NCBI GenBank assembly: GCA_016648135.1
Contig: JADDOH010002037.1
Location: 124,001 to 188,000 of the forward strand
Reading direction: 5' to 3'
Origin: Agrypnia vestita
Taxonomy: Eukaryota; Arthropoda; Insecta; Trichoptera; Phryganeidae
DNA: 64,000 bases
Shown: positions 32,020-42,745 of the stretch, piece after piece
Layout: each line of letters begins with the position of its first letter
Numbering within the stretch: position 1 is the first letter of the stretch
Program-made: the position numbers and the translations under genes
Notes under the pieces: model-generated
The model's input: the letters and a program-made list of their open reading frames with translations, nothing else
Told to the model about the DNA's origin: nothing
Databases searched by the model: none

Positions 32020-32360
32020 AACCAGGCTAGTCGTGATATTGCGATGGCCGCGTGCATATTTTACTCATGTAATTAAGCGGGCCACGCCCACAAGCGTATT
32101 AAAATATTTTAATCATAAAAATGCAATTTTAGAGAGCGCCGCGGTAGATATTATAATATTTCCCGGCCGCTGAAATGCACACACGTGAGTGCGAAGATGA
32201 ATTTTAAATTGAATTATTTACACCATCCGCCATTTCAAATTTTAATTCCTCGTTTCGTAAGATTCGCCAGAGAATGCAAGGCCGCAAATTCGACGGCGCA
32301 TATAATATTGCCAAGGACTTGAACATTTACGAGCGATATTTTAACCCTCTTTCAGCCATG
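32020..32360. promoter_or_regulatory. Candidate conserved non-coding island
   Basis: A 340-bp block with no repeat partner and no open frame, alternating GC-rich and homeobox-like words: GTAATTAAGCGGGCCACGCC (TAATTA next to a CACGCCCAC Sp/Klf-type box), TTTTAATCATAAAAATGCAA, CACACGTGAGTG (E-box) and two CCGGCCGC/GCCGCGG patches. Such composition in an otherwise transposon-filled region suggests constraint. Enhancer function is inference only. Confidence 0.35.
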
Positions 32361-32624
32361 TAGAACAAGCTTACGTACCCATCAAAATTGTTATATTTAC
32401 GTATAAAACGAGGAATATAAAATTCATGTTTTAGCTCATACCAATTAAAATATTTGCGCGTAGAAATAACTAGTAAAAACTAATCTATTGAAAGTTAATC
32501 CAACTAAATATAATTATTTCTTAATTCATTCTTTGGTTAAAGTGAAGCTGTCTGATAAAGATGATGGTCAGGTTGGATAAGCCTTGTGACTTGGATGCAC
32601 CTGATGACATAACCAAATTAAAAC
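32361..32624. other. AT-rich segment, nothing recognised
   Basis: No gene, RNA gene or defined repeat seen in this stretch between the island and the family E repeat. Confidence 0.3.
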
Positions 32625-33110
32625 AACATAATTCTCTATGTAACAATGTCCATCAGTAACGTAACCAAGACGATGCACTACGCTATATTTCCAAGAACAC
32701 TTGGGCATTATATAAAAAATTGTAGAAGAGAATTAAGTAATTGTGTGTTTTGATGTACATACAGCTAGGTCATTAAAATAACTATGTAATTGATGTAAAA
32801 CTGAAATGCAATCGTAAAAGTTCGTAATTTTTGAATGATAACATATTATTTTTGAGGATATGATAATAGTTATTTGAAAGTCATTATGGTTACGCAATCC
32901 GTCGACATAACATACACCATTCTCTCCTTGACCACTGCACCGACCATCGAAGTCTATACCATTGACGCTAGTTAAATATTTTTTCTCTATACATTTATTT
33001 TCATTATTATTTAATTTATTTAAAACCAAATATGAGTTGAAATCGTGGGTATTTTCTATTACCGCGTACTGAGGGTTAATTAGAAAAGCGATACGAACGA
33101 GGCTGTACAT
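32625..33110 (-). repeat. Family E repeat with a 125-codon open frame
   Basis: Words ATGTAACAATGTCCATCAGT, TACAGCTAGG, GATGTAAAACTGAAA and AAAAGTTCGTAATTTTTGAA recur in order at 45490-45820. On the minus strand 33110-32733 an open frame of 125 codons has seven Cys, including Cys-Ser-Gly-Gln-Gly-Glu-Asn-Gly-Val-Cys. No signal peptide, transmembrane segment or known motif was recognised. About half of it lies in the repeat, so it is probably not a host gene. Confidence 0.45.
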
Positions 33111-33499
33111 GTGATGTGTTCAACAGAAGGGGTGAATGGTGAGGGTAACCTGGCGTTGTGGAATCGAAAACATCGTAAACAAGTCAGATGACTGATCCCA
33201 TTAAGGATAGGCAGGTGTGTTATAGAACGCCACATTTATGTATATCCGGAAATGTAAATGATTGGAAATGTAATTAAAACCCCCAGCTGCACATTTACTT
33301 TTATCTGTTCTAAAATGTTCAACATTAAAAAAACATACCCACTACTTGTATGAATTTATTACGATCAAATTTATTATTCACTTTGTTTATATGGCCACTT
33401 GAGTTTTTGACATTTATGTAATCGGTTACGAAATAAATTATTTTCTCCTTATATTTTAGTAAACAATTGTATGATTTGATTATTTTTATAACTATTAAT
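33111..33499. other. AT-rich segment, nothing recognised
   Basis: A block of ordinary base composition near 33120-33240, then AT-rich DNA. Nothing supported. Confidence 0.35.
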
Positions 33500-33560
33500 T
33501 ATTTATTTTATTAATGTCATCACAAAATCATTTTGCTGTGTTTAAAGAAGTGATTATTTT
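33500..33560 (+). mobile_element. PLE ORF-start fragment, copy P7
   Basis: After ATTTATTTTATTA an open start reads Met-Ser-Ser-Gln-Asn-His-Phe-Ala-Val-Phe-Lys-Glu-Val-Ile. It matches the starts beside PLE ends at 17538 (Met-Ser-Pro-Gln-Leu-Asn-Phe), 9253 on the minus strand (Met-Ser-Pro-Gln-Asn-Lys-Phe-Ala) and about 52650 on the minus strand. No stem module remains here. Confidence 0.5.
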
Positions 33561-33896
33561 TTAACATTCTGAGGGGTGTACAACTAAAAAAATAACTTTT
33601 TTCGAAACCGGATGAATATTAAAATTGAAGTACTTATACAGGCGTAGTTCATATACAGCTTTATGATGATGAATAACCATGATGTATTTGCGTTACATAT
33701 TAATTATGTATTTCATTCTGGTTAAACAATCTAGAAAGGTGTACATGCGAGACGTTCCCATTGGTTCTACATTTTTCAAGGAAGCTGTTACTATGGTCGG
33801 TTCGTATGGTTTGAGAACTGTTACTTAAGATAAAAAAATGCATATGTTAGGAACATTACAAGGTGTTTTGTGACAATTTTTTTTTTTTAAATAGAG
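33561..33896. other. AT-rich segment, nothing recognised
   Basis: No supported gene or repeat. Confidence 0.3.
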
Positions 33897-34055
33897 ATGC
33901 GAACACGGAATTCGTGTCACATCAATATTCTTACTATTTTCAAATTAAGTTGAACGCTTGGGCTATGAAAATAGGACTAAAACTTGCTTGTCTGGAGTGA
34001 GATGCGACCTTTGGATCATGAGGCGAGAGTCTTAACCACAAGACCAACAAGTTAC
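33897..34055 (-). mobile_element. tRNA-derived SINE (family G), copy 3
   Basis: Reverse orientation: GTGTCACATCAATATTCTTA, GCTATGAAAATAGGACTA, ACTTGCTTGTCTGGAGTGAG, then GATCATGAGGCGAGAGTC and AACCACAAGACCAACAAG. The order mirrors copy 1 across both body and tRNA-like head, and the B box is mutated (GAGATGCGACC on plus). Confidence 0.7.
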
Positions 34056-34122
34056 TCGCAAATTTATTTATTTATTCTGATCGCTAGAATGAAGGTACGC
34101 TAACAGTATTTTTATAATAATT

Positions 34123-34453
34123 CTAGCTGTAATCCATCAAAAATGACGTACGTTTGGTCGGGTCCTAAAGAATAAGTATGCAAAGTTTGAGTAAGATCTG
34201 TCAAACGGTGTGGATGTGTATAGAAAATATATTGTAGGGAGAGTATTGGGTAAAGGGGGAACGGGGAATAAGAATTTATTTATTCAAAACACAATAAAAA
34301 AAACTTTAAAAAAAATATTTATATATATTTTCTCAAATTTAAAAATTATTGTTAATTAAAAAATTAATAAATGAATAAAAAAATAAATTAAATTACGGAC
34401 GTTCCAGGAAGTTACAGACAGACACAAAGACAACGGATTTATTATTATTGGGA
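34123..34453 (-). mobile_element. Short Helitron-like element (family H), copy 4
   Basis: Reverse orientation: begins (on minus) with TCCCAATAATAATAAATCCG at 34453, contains GTCTGTCTGTAACTTCCTG and GAACGTCCGTAAT, and ends with a degenerate TACGTCATTTTTGATGG hairpin and CTAG at 34123-34126. Longer than other copies because of internal A/T-rich expansion. No coding capacity. Confidence 0.6.
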
Positions 34454-34469
34454 TTTTATCTGGCATAAA

Positions 34470-34940
34470 TATCAATTTATATAAATTATATAAGTCTCAC
34501 AGAGACGAAGCTATTTATATGGAAAATGTGTATATAGAAGTCTTAATATGGTGGCCCAGGGCTAGTGACTTGTATGAGCTGACTTAAGTGATCACTTTAC
34601 ACAATGCAACGTCCACCAATTCCGCTGCAAGAACTTCCACACATTATCAAATTTTGTAAAATATTCATTTTAGGTATATGTTCTAAATCAGTTTCTTTCA
34701 TATATTCGATATTGGAAATATCTATGTGAATGATAAAAGATTTGCGTATCAAAAAAATATTTGAGTGCCACCGGGATTTGAATATAATATATGTGGGCAT
34801 AAAAATAAAGGCAGCAATATCCAAAAAAAAAATTATTGCGGTCATCGAGAATTATTAATTTAGAATGTCCTCCTGCATTCAAAATATTTTTTTTTAGATA
34901 TTGCTGACTTTGCTTTTGTATCCCACATATGTCGTAACAT
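34470..34940 (+). repeat. Family A arm (copy 5) and neighbouring repeat
   Basis: 34484-34640 is a left arm: GTCTCACAGAGACGAAGCTA, GAAGTCTTAATATGG, CCAGGGCTAGTGAC and GTGATCACTTTACACAATGC. At 34790-34940 the words GGCAGCAATATCC and (inverted) GATATTGCTGACTTTGC form an imperfect inverted pair. The second resembles GGATATTGCTGCCTTTGC at 3967, so a second repeat family is nested here. Confidence 0.5.
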
Positions 34941-36258
34941 ATTGATAATATATTCTGTAAGAATATTTTATTATATTTTTCCCCAAACCATATTCTTACT
35001 TAAAAGTATATATACTAACTGTTCGTGCCTGCTCACTGCTTACCCCTACTTTCATTTTAAAAAATAACCGTAAAAGATATTTTTTTTTTTTAAATTACAA
35101 TTTTCATAAATCACAAAGTTAATGTTTATAAAATTCATAAATATTAAAAGTAGATACTAGACATTCCCTCATCTGCTCTTGCAAATAGTTCATCGTAATT
35201 TTTACGTACATCCTCTGCGAAATACGAGTTATTTATATTTAAGTCTATCTACTATTATATAATTATGTACATACCTATATATTATTAGCGGAAAATATCG
35301 TTCCTCCCTTTCCACGCTTACACAGCCATCCTCACTCTATCGTTCATACCCAGATAATATATTATTAAATACGTGTGAGACTTGAATTTGATTTATATTT
35401 ATAGAGAATTCTTAGAACCACCCTCGAGGGCTTTAAGTAATGTATCGAATCCGAAGCCTTCCAAGAGAAAATTTTGTGTATCCAAAAATGTATCAAAACC
35501 TTATAATATAAATTTTTTAGATATAACGATGCAGAAAATTTAATATTGGTATGAACGTTTTTAATTATATTACAACTACATGTTAGATATTTACGTCTTA
35601 GGTAATTTAAGTTTTTATTTAATTGTTATGTTTTGAATATATTTTTGTTACCTTAATAATTAAATTAAAATTATCTTTTTTCAAAAACATGTTTTCAAAT
35701 AAATTTGCACAGAGATAAATAAAAGTAGACTTAACAATTTATAGATCTTGCTGTAGAAAGGATGTATTATTATTCATTGTTGTCTGAGCAGTTTGAGAAA
35801 GACATTATTACGGGCTTAAGAATACAGATTTTTTCATACAATTAAGTTGAGAATTCTTATAAGTCGTTAATTTCCGCTTCGAAAGTTTAGAATAATAGAA
35901 GCGGAGTTTGAGAAAGGGTTAAACGAAAATAAAATAAAACTTCTGAGTGATTCATTATTATAATGGTACAAGTAAATAATATGAGTTTAGTAATATATGA
36001 TATAATATAAACAATCGCTATCTAATCTGCTGTAAATACAGTACAATGTGTATTAGTTTTCGGTAGCAAGGTGTACATATATAAAAACATATTTTGTAAT
36101 TTAAGCCAAAACTGAATACGTACATATAAATATAAATATGTAAAGATTTTACACTCGTATTTTTAGTAAAACTGTATTATTTTTAAAAACAGAGCCTTTT
36201 AAATTTAAAAAAAATATATGAAATCTTCATCTTTGATCGTGACCGACTCAACAGTTTA
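34941..36258. other. AT-rich segment, nothing recognised
   Basis: No gene, RNA gene or defined repeat was found in this 1.3-kb stretch. Confidence 0.4.
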
Positions 36259-36412
36259 ATATGTAGCTTATTGGTCTAGTGAATAAGACACTCATTAATG
36301 ATCTAGTGGTGGAGCTTCGTTCCAGGAGACCACCAAATTAGTTACATTTTAACAGCGCAATTGTTTAGCTTAGTTTGGAAATAATAATAATACTGATGTG
36401 ACACATTTTGAA
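36259..36412 (+). mobile_element. tRNA-derived SINE (family G), copy 4
   Basis: Plus orientation: TTATTGGTCTAGTGAATAAG, GTTCCAGGAGACCACCAAAT, CAATTGTTTAGCTTAGTTTG, TACTGATGTGACAC. The B box is eroded (CTTCGTTCCAG). The most diverged of the four copies. Confidence 0.6.
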
Positions 36413-36483
36413 TGATTTTACAATATTTTAAATCCAGTCAAATACTCGAATATACCAGAAGGCTCTGGTAATCAGGACCTTAT

Positions 36484-36965
36484 AAATTAAGTCATGGCTG
36501 CGCCGACGAATCAATTTTGTTTTAACAGATGCGAAAACCATAGATCCGGGCGAACAGATAGAGAACTACGAATCAGCACGGTGTAGCAGCAGCGCGAAAT
36601 TTTTACCAGAGACAAGTGGAATGTTCTATCAACCGAATTAGTGCAGCAGATAAAGCTTGTGCCCAGTGACATTGTTTATAGACGTACCACTATAAATTGG
36701 CGTGCGAGGGAGGGCGTTCATGTCGCGTAACAGAAGTTGCCAGGGTGTTAATTTATTACACAATACATAATGTACAGAATGTCCGGTGACCGGTGTCAGA
36801 GCCTTTAATAGAAATTTGGTCGGGTAACACTAAAGAAACGAACCAGTGATGGCGGACGCTCTATCTGCCAAACTGTCAGACGGTAATATCCGTCCATTAT
36901 TTGCTTTTTTAGCTTCGCAAAACTTTAATACGTCATTGGCTATTGTTCTTGCACCATCCCGGACG
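36484..36965. other. GC-rich island with a candidate exon
   Basis: Composition rises sharply after 36490 and stays raised to about 36960, with no repeat partner in the window. It contains the open frame described at 36529-36641, otherwise no clear coding signal. Could be conserved non-coding DNA. Confidence 0.35.
36529..36641 (+). CDS. Candidate terminal exon, unidentified
   Basis: A possible acceptor (TTTTGTTTTAACAG, ending 36528) precedes an open frame of 37 codons ending at TAG 36639-36641. It reads Ala-Lys-Thr-Ile-Asp-Pro-Gly-Glu-Gln-Ile-Glu-Asn-Tyr-Glu-Ser and ends Gly-Met-Phe-Tyr-Gln-Pro-Asn. The frame remains open for about 14 codons upstream of the acceptor. Residue composition is more protein-like than the neighbouring AT-rich ORFs, but no domain is recognised. 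May equally be a regulatory island that is open by chance. Confidence 0.2.
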
Positions 36966-38334
36966 GTTTAGGATGTTTTGGACATAATAATTCAGTGTAT
37001 ATTGGTAATCAAGATGTCACAGCTCCCGAAATTGAACTGAATGACACGGCGAGGGGTTACAACTACGAGGGTTAATATCAAGAAATGTTCATTGTTTATA
37101 TGTGCTTATTGTGAATAGCAGTCAATTTCATAAATTAATTCTGATAATAAACGAAAAATGAGACATTCTTCTGAAACCCAAATAGAAAAATGATAAAAAT
37201 GAAAAAGCGAAGATTTGTATGTAATTTTGTGTGAGTGTATTACTACAAGAAGATTTATTTCGCTTCGTGTATGGTGGCGGGGGGCGCCGTCATTTTTCAA
37301 AATGAATGAAATAAATCAATTTTATTTTTTACGACCGGAACGGCTCTATTATTATTTTTACTATATATTTAGTTAAACCTCGCCACTGTATAATTTATCA
37401 TCTCAACTCCGTCACTGGCGAAGGTTCTCGACGGAGGAAAAGGTATCGATTTATGAATGTCCGAGCCAGAGATAACAGAGCCTTGATGTACAGGGTGTAC
37501 AAGACTTTACTGGTAGATTCCTGCTTAATTTATGAGACGTGAAGTATAACATCAAAGTCCTAATATCGACAATTATCGAGACAAGCGACTTGCACTTTAT
37601 TCGATGTTTCTGACTGTCAAATTTAAAAGCTCCGTATAATTTCGAACCAGAATTTCAATAGTTTTATTTCACTTGTATTAAAACTTAAAAGTACAAAAAA
37701 TATATATAAAATAAAATTCGACTTAAGTTACTTTCATAATTGTCCAATATTCTACAAAAGACAAATATTACTATATGTTTTCGCTTATTACACTAGGTAT
37801 AGAAATAGCTGTTCTGTACGAACGTACATTTAGGCCGCATATCTTCATAACTATTGATATCAGAACATTGGTTTTAGCTCACTTTCTACTCATTATTAGT
37901 TATTTAAAAGATAACCATATGACACTAATTTATTCCATCACTTTTAATTTAAGTTTTTTACAATAGGTATTTCTAATTTATCTAACATAAGAACATTTCT
38001 GAGACTTATTATTCCCCTAATAGTTTTAAAATGTTTTTAAATTGTACATTAATGTTACTTTAGGATCATCTATCAGGGAATTAAAGACCCGTGTTGATAA
38101 TTTTTACGTTATAAAATAAATTGAAAAAATACATATATAAGGAAATTTATAAAAAGCTTAATCTATAAACAATAATGAAAGAAGGTACCTACTGTTTTGA
38201 AAACCAAAAATATTATAATAAAGTATGTTTTTGTTTTGTATGAAGTAGGATTCTTAATATAATACATTAAATATTATTTTGGGTTTAGGTTAAAGAACAA
38301 AACGAGTTTTTGGTGATATTAATATAATTAGTAA
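36966..38334. other. Segment without a supported gene
   Basis: A GC-richer patch lies at about 37380-37480. GTACAAGACTTTACTGGTAG near 37497 shares words with the family C/D repeats (CAGGTAGATT, mirrored). Open stretches at 37106-37300 and 37775-37966 show no motif. Confidence 0.35.
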
Positions 38335-38795
38335 AAATGTACTTTGTTTTCACCACTTGTATATTGATAAATATCAACATGTTTCAAAGTCCATGGCTCC
38401 TTAGTCAGGATTCAATGTATACTAGCAAATTAAAATTGAAAAATCTTAGTATAAACAATAAAAATAAAAATTTATATATGGGAAATGAATAATAATTAAG
38501 AACCTATTAGCATAAAACAAATTTAAAACATAATTATTTGTAAAAAAGACCTGATTACTTATAATAATCAATTTACTGTTAACAGTTTTTCTCATTTTCA
38601 AAATTTCTAAGTTTTCAAACTGTTCTGTGTAATTTATATGTAAAATTTGTAAACCCTTATTAATATCAAAAGCATGATCTAAAGCCATAAGTTGACGAGA
38701 AAATTCGGAATAATTATTGCTACTTAAATACCTCAAGTGTTCCTTAACTCTATATATAACTCAATATATAAGTGGTGAAAACAAAGTACATTTGT
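38335..38795 (-). mobile_element. Penelope-like element with inverted end, copy P8
   Basis: Read on the minus strand: the terminal words TGTACTTTGTTTTCACCACT (38790 down) appear first in inverted form, joined to a 5'-truncated coding region (38736-38446). Then follow the AT-rich stretch, the stem module (CCTGACTAAGGAGCCATGGA, ACTTTGAAACATG, 38415-38385) and the terminal AAGTGGTGAAAACAAAGTAC at 38338. The truncated element thus carries an inverted copy of its own 3' terminus at its 5' breakpoint. Confidence 0.7.
38446..38736 (-). pseudogene. PLE GIY-YIG endonuclease C-terminal fragment
   Basis: A 96-codon open frame. It reads Ser-Asn-Asn-Tyr-Ser-Glu-Phe-Ser-Arg-Gln-Leu, then Asp-His-Ala-Phe-Asp-Ile-Asn-Lys-Gly-Leu-Gln-Ile-Leu-His and Phe-Glu-Asn-Leu-Glu-Ile-Leu-Lys-Met-Arg, then Ser-Asn-Gln-Val-Phe-Phe-Thr-Asn. 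This is the order (Ser-x-Phe-x-x-His-Leu...Asp-His...Leu-x-Ile-Leu...Leu-Glu-x-x-Glu-Ile) in the C-terminal half of Penelope-type GIY-YIG domains. The GIY and YIG halves, the catalytic Arg and the reverse transcriptase are absent (5' truncation). The same last residues occur at 9540-9600 and 17310-17345, linking those non-coding arms to this element. Confidence 0.65.
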
Positions 38796-39606
38796 ATTAA
38801 TTATATTTGATATTTATAGTTTTGTAGATAGACTTTACCATTAATTAATTGATTTATAAAATAATAAAAAATAAATGGATTAATTGATCCATAAAATAAA
38901 AAAACGTTGTTGTGATAAAAAATGTTATTTCTTCGAAACTTATCTGTTTTCTTTATGTCAAGATCCTGATCTTTATAAATCTACTATCAGGATATATAAT
39001 AGAGTCAGATCTCTTTCGATTTTCTTTAACATGTGTACTTTGAGAGTTAGATTTATTTGAAATATCTGCAGAATTCTGCAACCTCCTAGTGATATAATAA
39101 CTTATTATTTAGATGACGTCTTCATACTTAAAACATTTGCAATTATAGAATGACACTATCATTTATCGTGATGGTTAAATACAACATGTAAAATCATTAA
39201 TAAAATCATAATATACTCGTGACTCAACTAAGAACCTTTCTGACCAATAAACAAAAATTATATTTCTTTATTGTTACATATACAATTGACTTGATCCGCG
39301 TTCATTCTGAACACATGTGATTGTGTGCGGGTGATAATATTATGCTAACATATTATAATCAATTTAAGGGTGGCTGAGTTTTCCCACGATAATCAGGGTT
39401 CAACATTTAAACTAGCTCTTCAGGTGAGAACGTTCACGAAATGCAGTTTCAAAGTCATTTTTAGAAGGCATTTATTATGAGTGCTAAGTGGAGCACACCT
39501 AAAATGGGAGTGTTCATGGGATACAGGGTACAAATTTAATAAAGTTATCGTGTTCTTGGCCCCAATATCTACGCAATTTCTCTATTGTTAGAAGTTTATA
39601 TTAGTA
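38796..39606. other. AT-rich segment, nothing recognised
   Basis: No gene or defined repeat. Confidence 0.35.
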
Positions 39607-39722
39607 CTAGATGTAACCCGTCAAGAATGGCGGTACTTTAACGTGAAAAAAAGAAAGAAAAAATTATATTATAAAGAAGTCACGGACGTTACACGAATAA
39701 CAATGGATGGACGGATGGATAT
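39607..39722 (-). mobile_element. Short Helitron-like element (family H), copy 5
   Basis: Reverse orientation: CTAG at 39607-39610, then ATGTAACCCGTCAAGAATGG and CGGTACTTT (the hairpin end on minus), and GTCACGGACGTTACACGAAT. The 5' start is lost. Same order as the copy at 61670-61838. Confidence 0.55.
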
Positions 39723-40690
39723 CATCCATAAGAACGCGTGCATGTTGACTTTGTCAATTTTAGGCAAATTTTAGCATTTTTGATCAGATTTTCTGCTAGA
39801 AGATATATTTTACTGAAAAATTAAATTAGTTATCTTCATATCATTGAATGATTGCATATTTTTATATATTAATCAGTTCGATATATTTTTTAATTTAAAT
39901 TTTGTTCTTCACACCATATTATAATTATTTATCACTAAAATAGTTTCGAGTATATTATAGTTCATCTAAAAGTTCAATTGTTTCATTCGGATTTCACCGT
40001 AGCGAAACCGTGAAAATATGATGTACCGTAAGTACCTATATCAAACATGATCAAATTGATTTATGGATATGGCGTTTACATTGTAGAGATTATTCATGAA
40101 GATCATTAAATAATATTAACCACTTCACTACTAATGTTTTGAGAGAAACAGAATCTCTCATTGAGCTTAAGTAGTGAAAAAATATTATATTATATAAGAT
40201 ATTATTAAACTCAAGTAGAGGTAACAAGGTTAATGATCACAATCAACAAATTTATAAATAAACTAATAAAATTTACAATAATATTAAGTATTACTAAAAA
40301 ACAAAATAGTTTATGATGAAATAAAAATACTTTTAAGGGCACAGGTCTTTTCCACTTGATTTCACGTTCCGTTTGAGTTGCGTTCTTGCTGTATTGTTAG
40401 TATGGTGCTTGCAAATGGGCCGACATTAAAAACAATTAAATAGGTTACTGTTTGTAATTAGATGATAGACAGGTGAAGTTCCCTATTCCATGCCTCGATG
40501 GGCCTGACCACAGAATAAAAAATTGTACAGAGATGAATTAAACCCCTTTTTTAGGCGAGGGGACCAGGACACAGCGGAAGTACGCATTTAAGTATATATT
40601 AAAGGCATATTTATAATACAGTTAAATTATTTATCATTTATTAAGCAGTATTCGTCGTTAATTCCTTTTTCTCTCTTCGTTTCCTAATAC
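39723..40690. other. AT-rich segment, nothing recognised
   Basis: Contains a moderately structured stretch at 40340-40560 that may be the 3' region of the adjacent minus-strand retrotransposon. No gene. Confidence 0.35.
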
Positions 40691-40840
40691 CTATATCCAT
40701 TTTGTAACGTGATTCTTAAATAATAACCCAATTGTTCCATTTTTTATTTCCATTGGCAGTCTGTTACACAATTTAGTAGAGTAATATTTGATGGATCTCT
40801 GCCCAAATGTAGTTTTTGTAATTGGTATTAAGTCACTTTT
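40691..40840 (-). pseudogene. Non-LTR retrotransposon C-terminal end
   Basis: On the minus strand a 48-codon open frame ends at TAG (40691): Asp-Leu-Ile-Pro-Ile-Thr-Lys-Thr-Thr-Phe-Gly-Gln-Arg-Ser-Ile, Tyr-Tyr-Ser-Thr-Lys-Leu-Cys-Asn-Arg-Leu-Pro-Met-Glu-Ile-Lys, Leu-Phe-Lys-Asn-His. This is the Trp/Leu-Asn-x-Leu-Pro-x-x-Ile-Lys ending of CR1/jockey-like ORF2 proteins. Upstream sequence is frameshifted. Confidence 0.65.
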
Positions 40841-41079
40841 ATTTTTACTATTTCTAGTGAGTTAAGACTGTTTTTGTACAGCCATATTGTCGGAACATTG
40901 AATTTTTTAAATATTTATTTTGATCTCATTCGAATTGGTATATTACTTTTATTATAATAGCCTTACGTGGTCTAAACAATTGCTTGAAATGTGTGCGTTT
41001 AATATATTTATATTACATAGTGGAATCAGCCGCGGAAACAAACCGTGTACCAAGAGATTTACGCTAAATCATATCTAGG
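40841..41079. other. AT-rich flank of the retrotransposon remnant
   Basis: Probably further decayed retrotransposon sequence. No readable frame. Confidence 0.3.
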
Positions 41080-41475
41080 TATATATTTTGTTGGTCTGTG
41101 GACTTTACTCAAAATCGTTGAATAGTCGGAAGGCTTCGCGGTTGAACGGCCAGAACTCCGCGGATATCTGGAACCTCTGTTAATATTACATAAGTACATA
41201 ACTCGAGCACGAAGTTGTGGATCGTCCATTGTTTGGATGTTTATGGCGGAGTGGATTATTAATGACGCGTCAGGCGGGCCTGCTGCTCCGTCAGCGTCAG
41301 GCTGGTCCGACGGCCAGGAGCGAGGAGTGGAGCCCACACCGCTAGCTCTTAGACACCTAGACAGGCGGAGGAAGTTCCCCGGCGCTGCTGGTTATCTCGA
41401 CAGAATTGTGTGCTACTCTGAAATTCGTCTCGGAATTGGGATGTCAGATCTTTATCCCAAAACTTAAGAGACGAA
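41080..41475. other. GC-rich island with opposing open frames
   Basis: One of the strongest composition shifts in the window (GGCGGGCCTGCTGCTCCGTC and neighbours at 41270-41400). Both strands are open over most of it (92 codons minus, 76 codons plus), as often happens in GC-rich DNA, and neither product has a recognisable domain. Candidate CpG-rich regulatory element. Confidence 0.35.
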
Positions 41476-42114
41476 AATTAAAATAAAAATTAAACGAGAC
41501 GAAGGTAAGCCTCGGTATTCGTCGTACTTAATTAAATAAGAAGATTTGTATATTTTCACGTGTCTCTCTCAAAGTAAAAACCTCTATTGCGATGTTCGAT
41601 TTCTCCGGTCTGGTCTGACAGCTGCCCTCCGCCGCAAACGTAACCTCACAATTCTTATGTTTCGTCTAAATTACATGAAATAAGTAGGTACTAATGTTGT
41701 ATTTAAAAGTTATAAAAAAAAGAATATTTCATATGCACTTATTTATTCCTGCTCCCACGGCGTCCTTATGTAAAATTGTGGCAAAATTGTAATAATCACA
41801 TTGGACCATAGAAAAGAGAACTATCGTTGGACTGTATTTATATTTGACGTGTGACGGATAATCGTCACGTATTTCTTTCTCCATCTGACCACACCACCGA
41901 TATATATCTAGGTCTAGTTTATTTTTTATTTTTATTTTCGTCTGTCAAGTGTTGGGATAATATCTGACATTATAATATTGCTATTTTCAGAATAGCACAT
42001 TTAATATAAATTTCGTAATGACAAAAAAAAACAGAATCAGCATGATGCGTTAACACCTTACACAACCTAATACATAGATATTTTATTAATTATTATTGCA
42101 TATTTTTAAAATAT
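41476..42114. other. Segment without a supported gene
   Basis: Moderately GC-rich to 41640, then AT-rich. Nothing recognised. Confidence 0.35.
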
Positions 42115-42284
42115 GGCTCACTGTAGAGGTTTTTTATGTTTTTAATGTAATTATAAGAAATAAAATTTTATATATAATAAAAATATAACCCACAAATTAT
42201 AGAGGTTTTAACCAACATTGTAGAGGTTTTTTATGTTTTTTAATGTAATTATAAGAAAAAAAAAATTAACCAACACAAATTATA
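42115..42284 (+). repeat. Tandem repeat, about 96-bp period
   Basis: TGTAGAGGTTTTTTATGTTT followed by TTAATGTAATTATAAGAAA occurs at 42123-42161 and again at 42218-42257, and the words AACCCACAAATTATAGAGG / AACACAAATTATAGAG follow each. It directly precedes a family A copy. Confidence 0.7.
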
Positions 42285-42745
42285 GAGCTCTCACAGGGAC
42301 GAAGCTATTTATATGAGAAACGTGTATGGAAGTCTTTTGTTAAATGGCCCAGGGCTTACAATCTGTATGACCTGGCTTAACTGATTACGCAATGCAGCGT
42401 TCACCAATTCCATCTAAATAACGTACACATCAAATTTTTTGAATGTTATATATGTTCGAAATAAGAAGCTTCCATATATTTCAAGGGACTATGCTAGAGA
42501 CATCTGACGTCTCTTCTCATGAAACAGTATACATAGATTACGCAGGTGGTAATGATACTTCTATATTTTTAATGTTCGATGTGTGTATGTTCTTACGATG
42601 GGATTGGTGAACGTTACATTGTGTAGAGTGATCACTTAAGCCAGCTCATGAATAGGTTGTAAGCCCTGAGCCATCGTACAAATGACTTTTATAAATGTTT
42701 CTTATATTATCTAATATCTTTGCCTATGTGAGACTTCTATAATTT
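42285..42745 (+). mobile_element. Family A inverted-repeat element, near-complete copy 6
   Basis: Both arms are present: left CTCTCACAGGGACGAAGCTA...GTGTATGGAAGTCTTTTG...GCCCAGGGCTTACAATC (42288-42430); right GTGAACGTTACATTGTGTAG...AAGCCAGCTCATGAATAGG...GCCTATGTGAGACTTC (42607-42735). About 170 bp of interior separates them. With copy 7 it defines the roughly 450-bp full form of a non-autonomous DNA transposon with long terminal inverted repeats. No transposase seen. Confidence 0.65.

Noticed and set aside
41059..41467. Open frames on both strands of the GC-rich island.
   Set aside because: Stop codons are rare in GC-rich DNA, so double-strand openness is expected; no domain or splice support.
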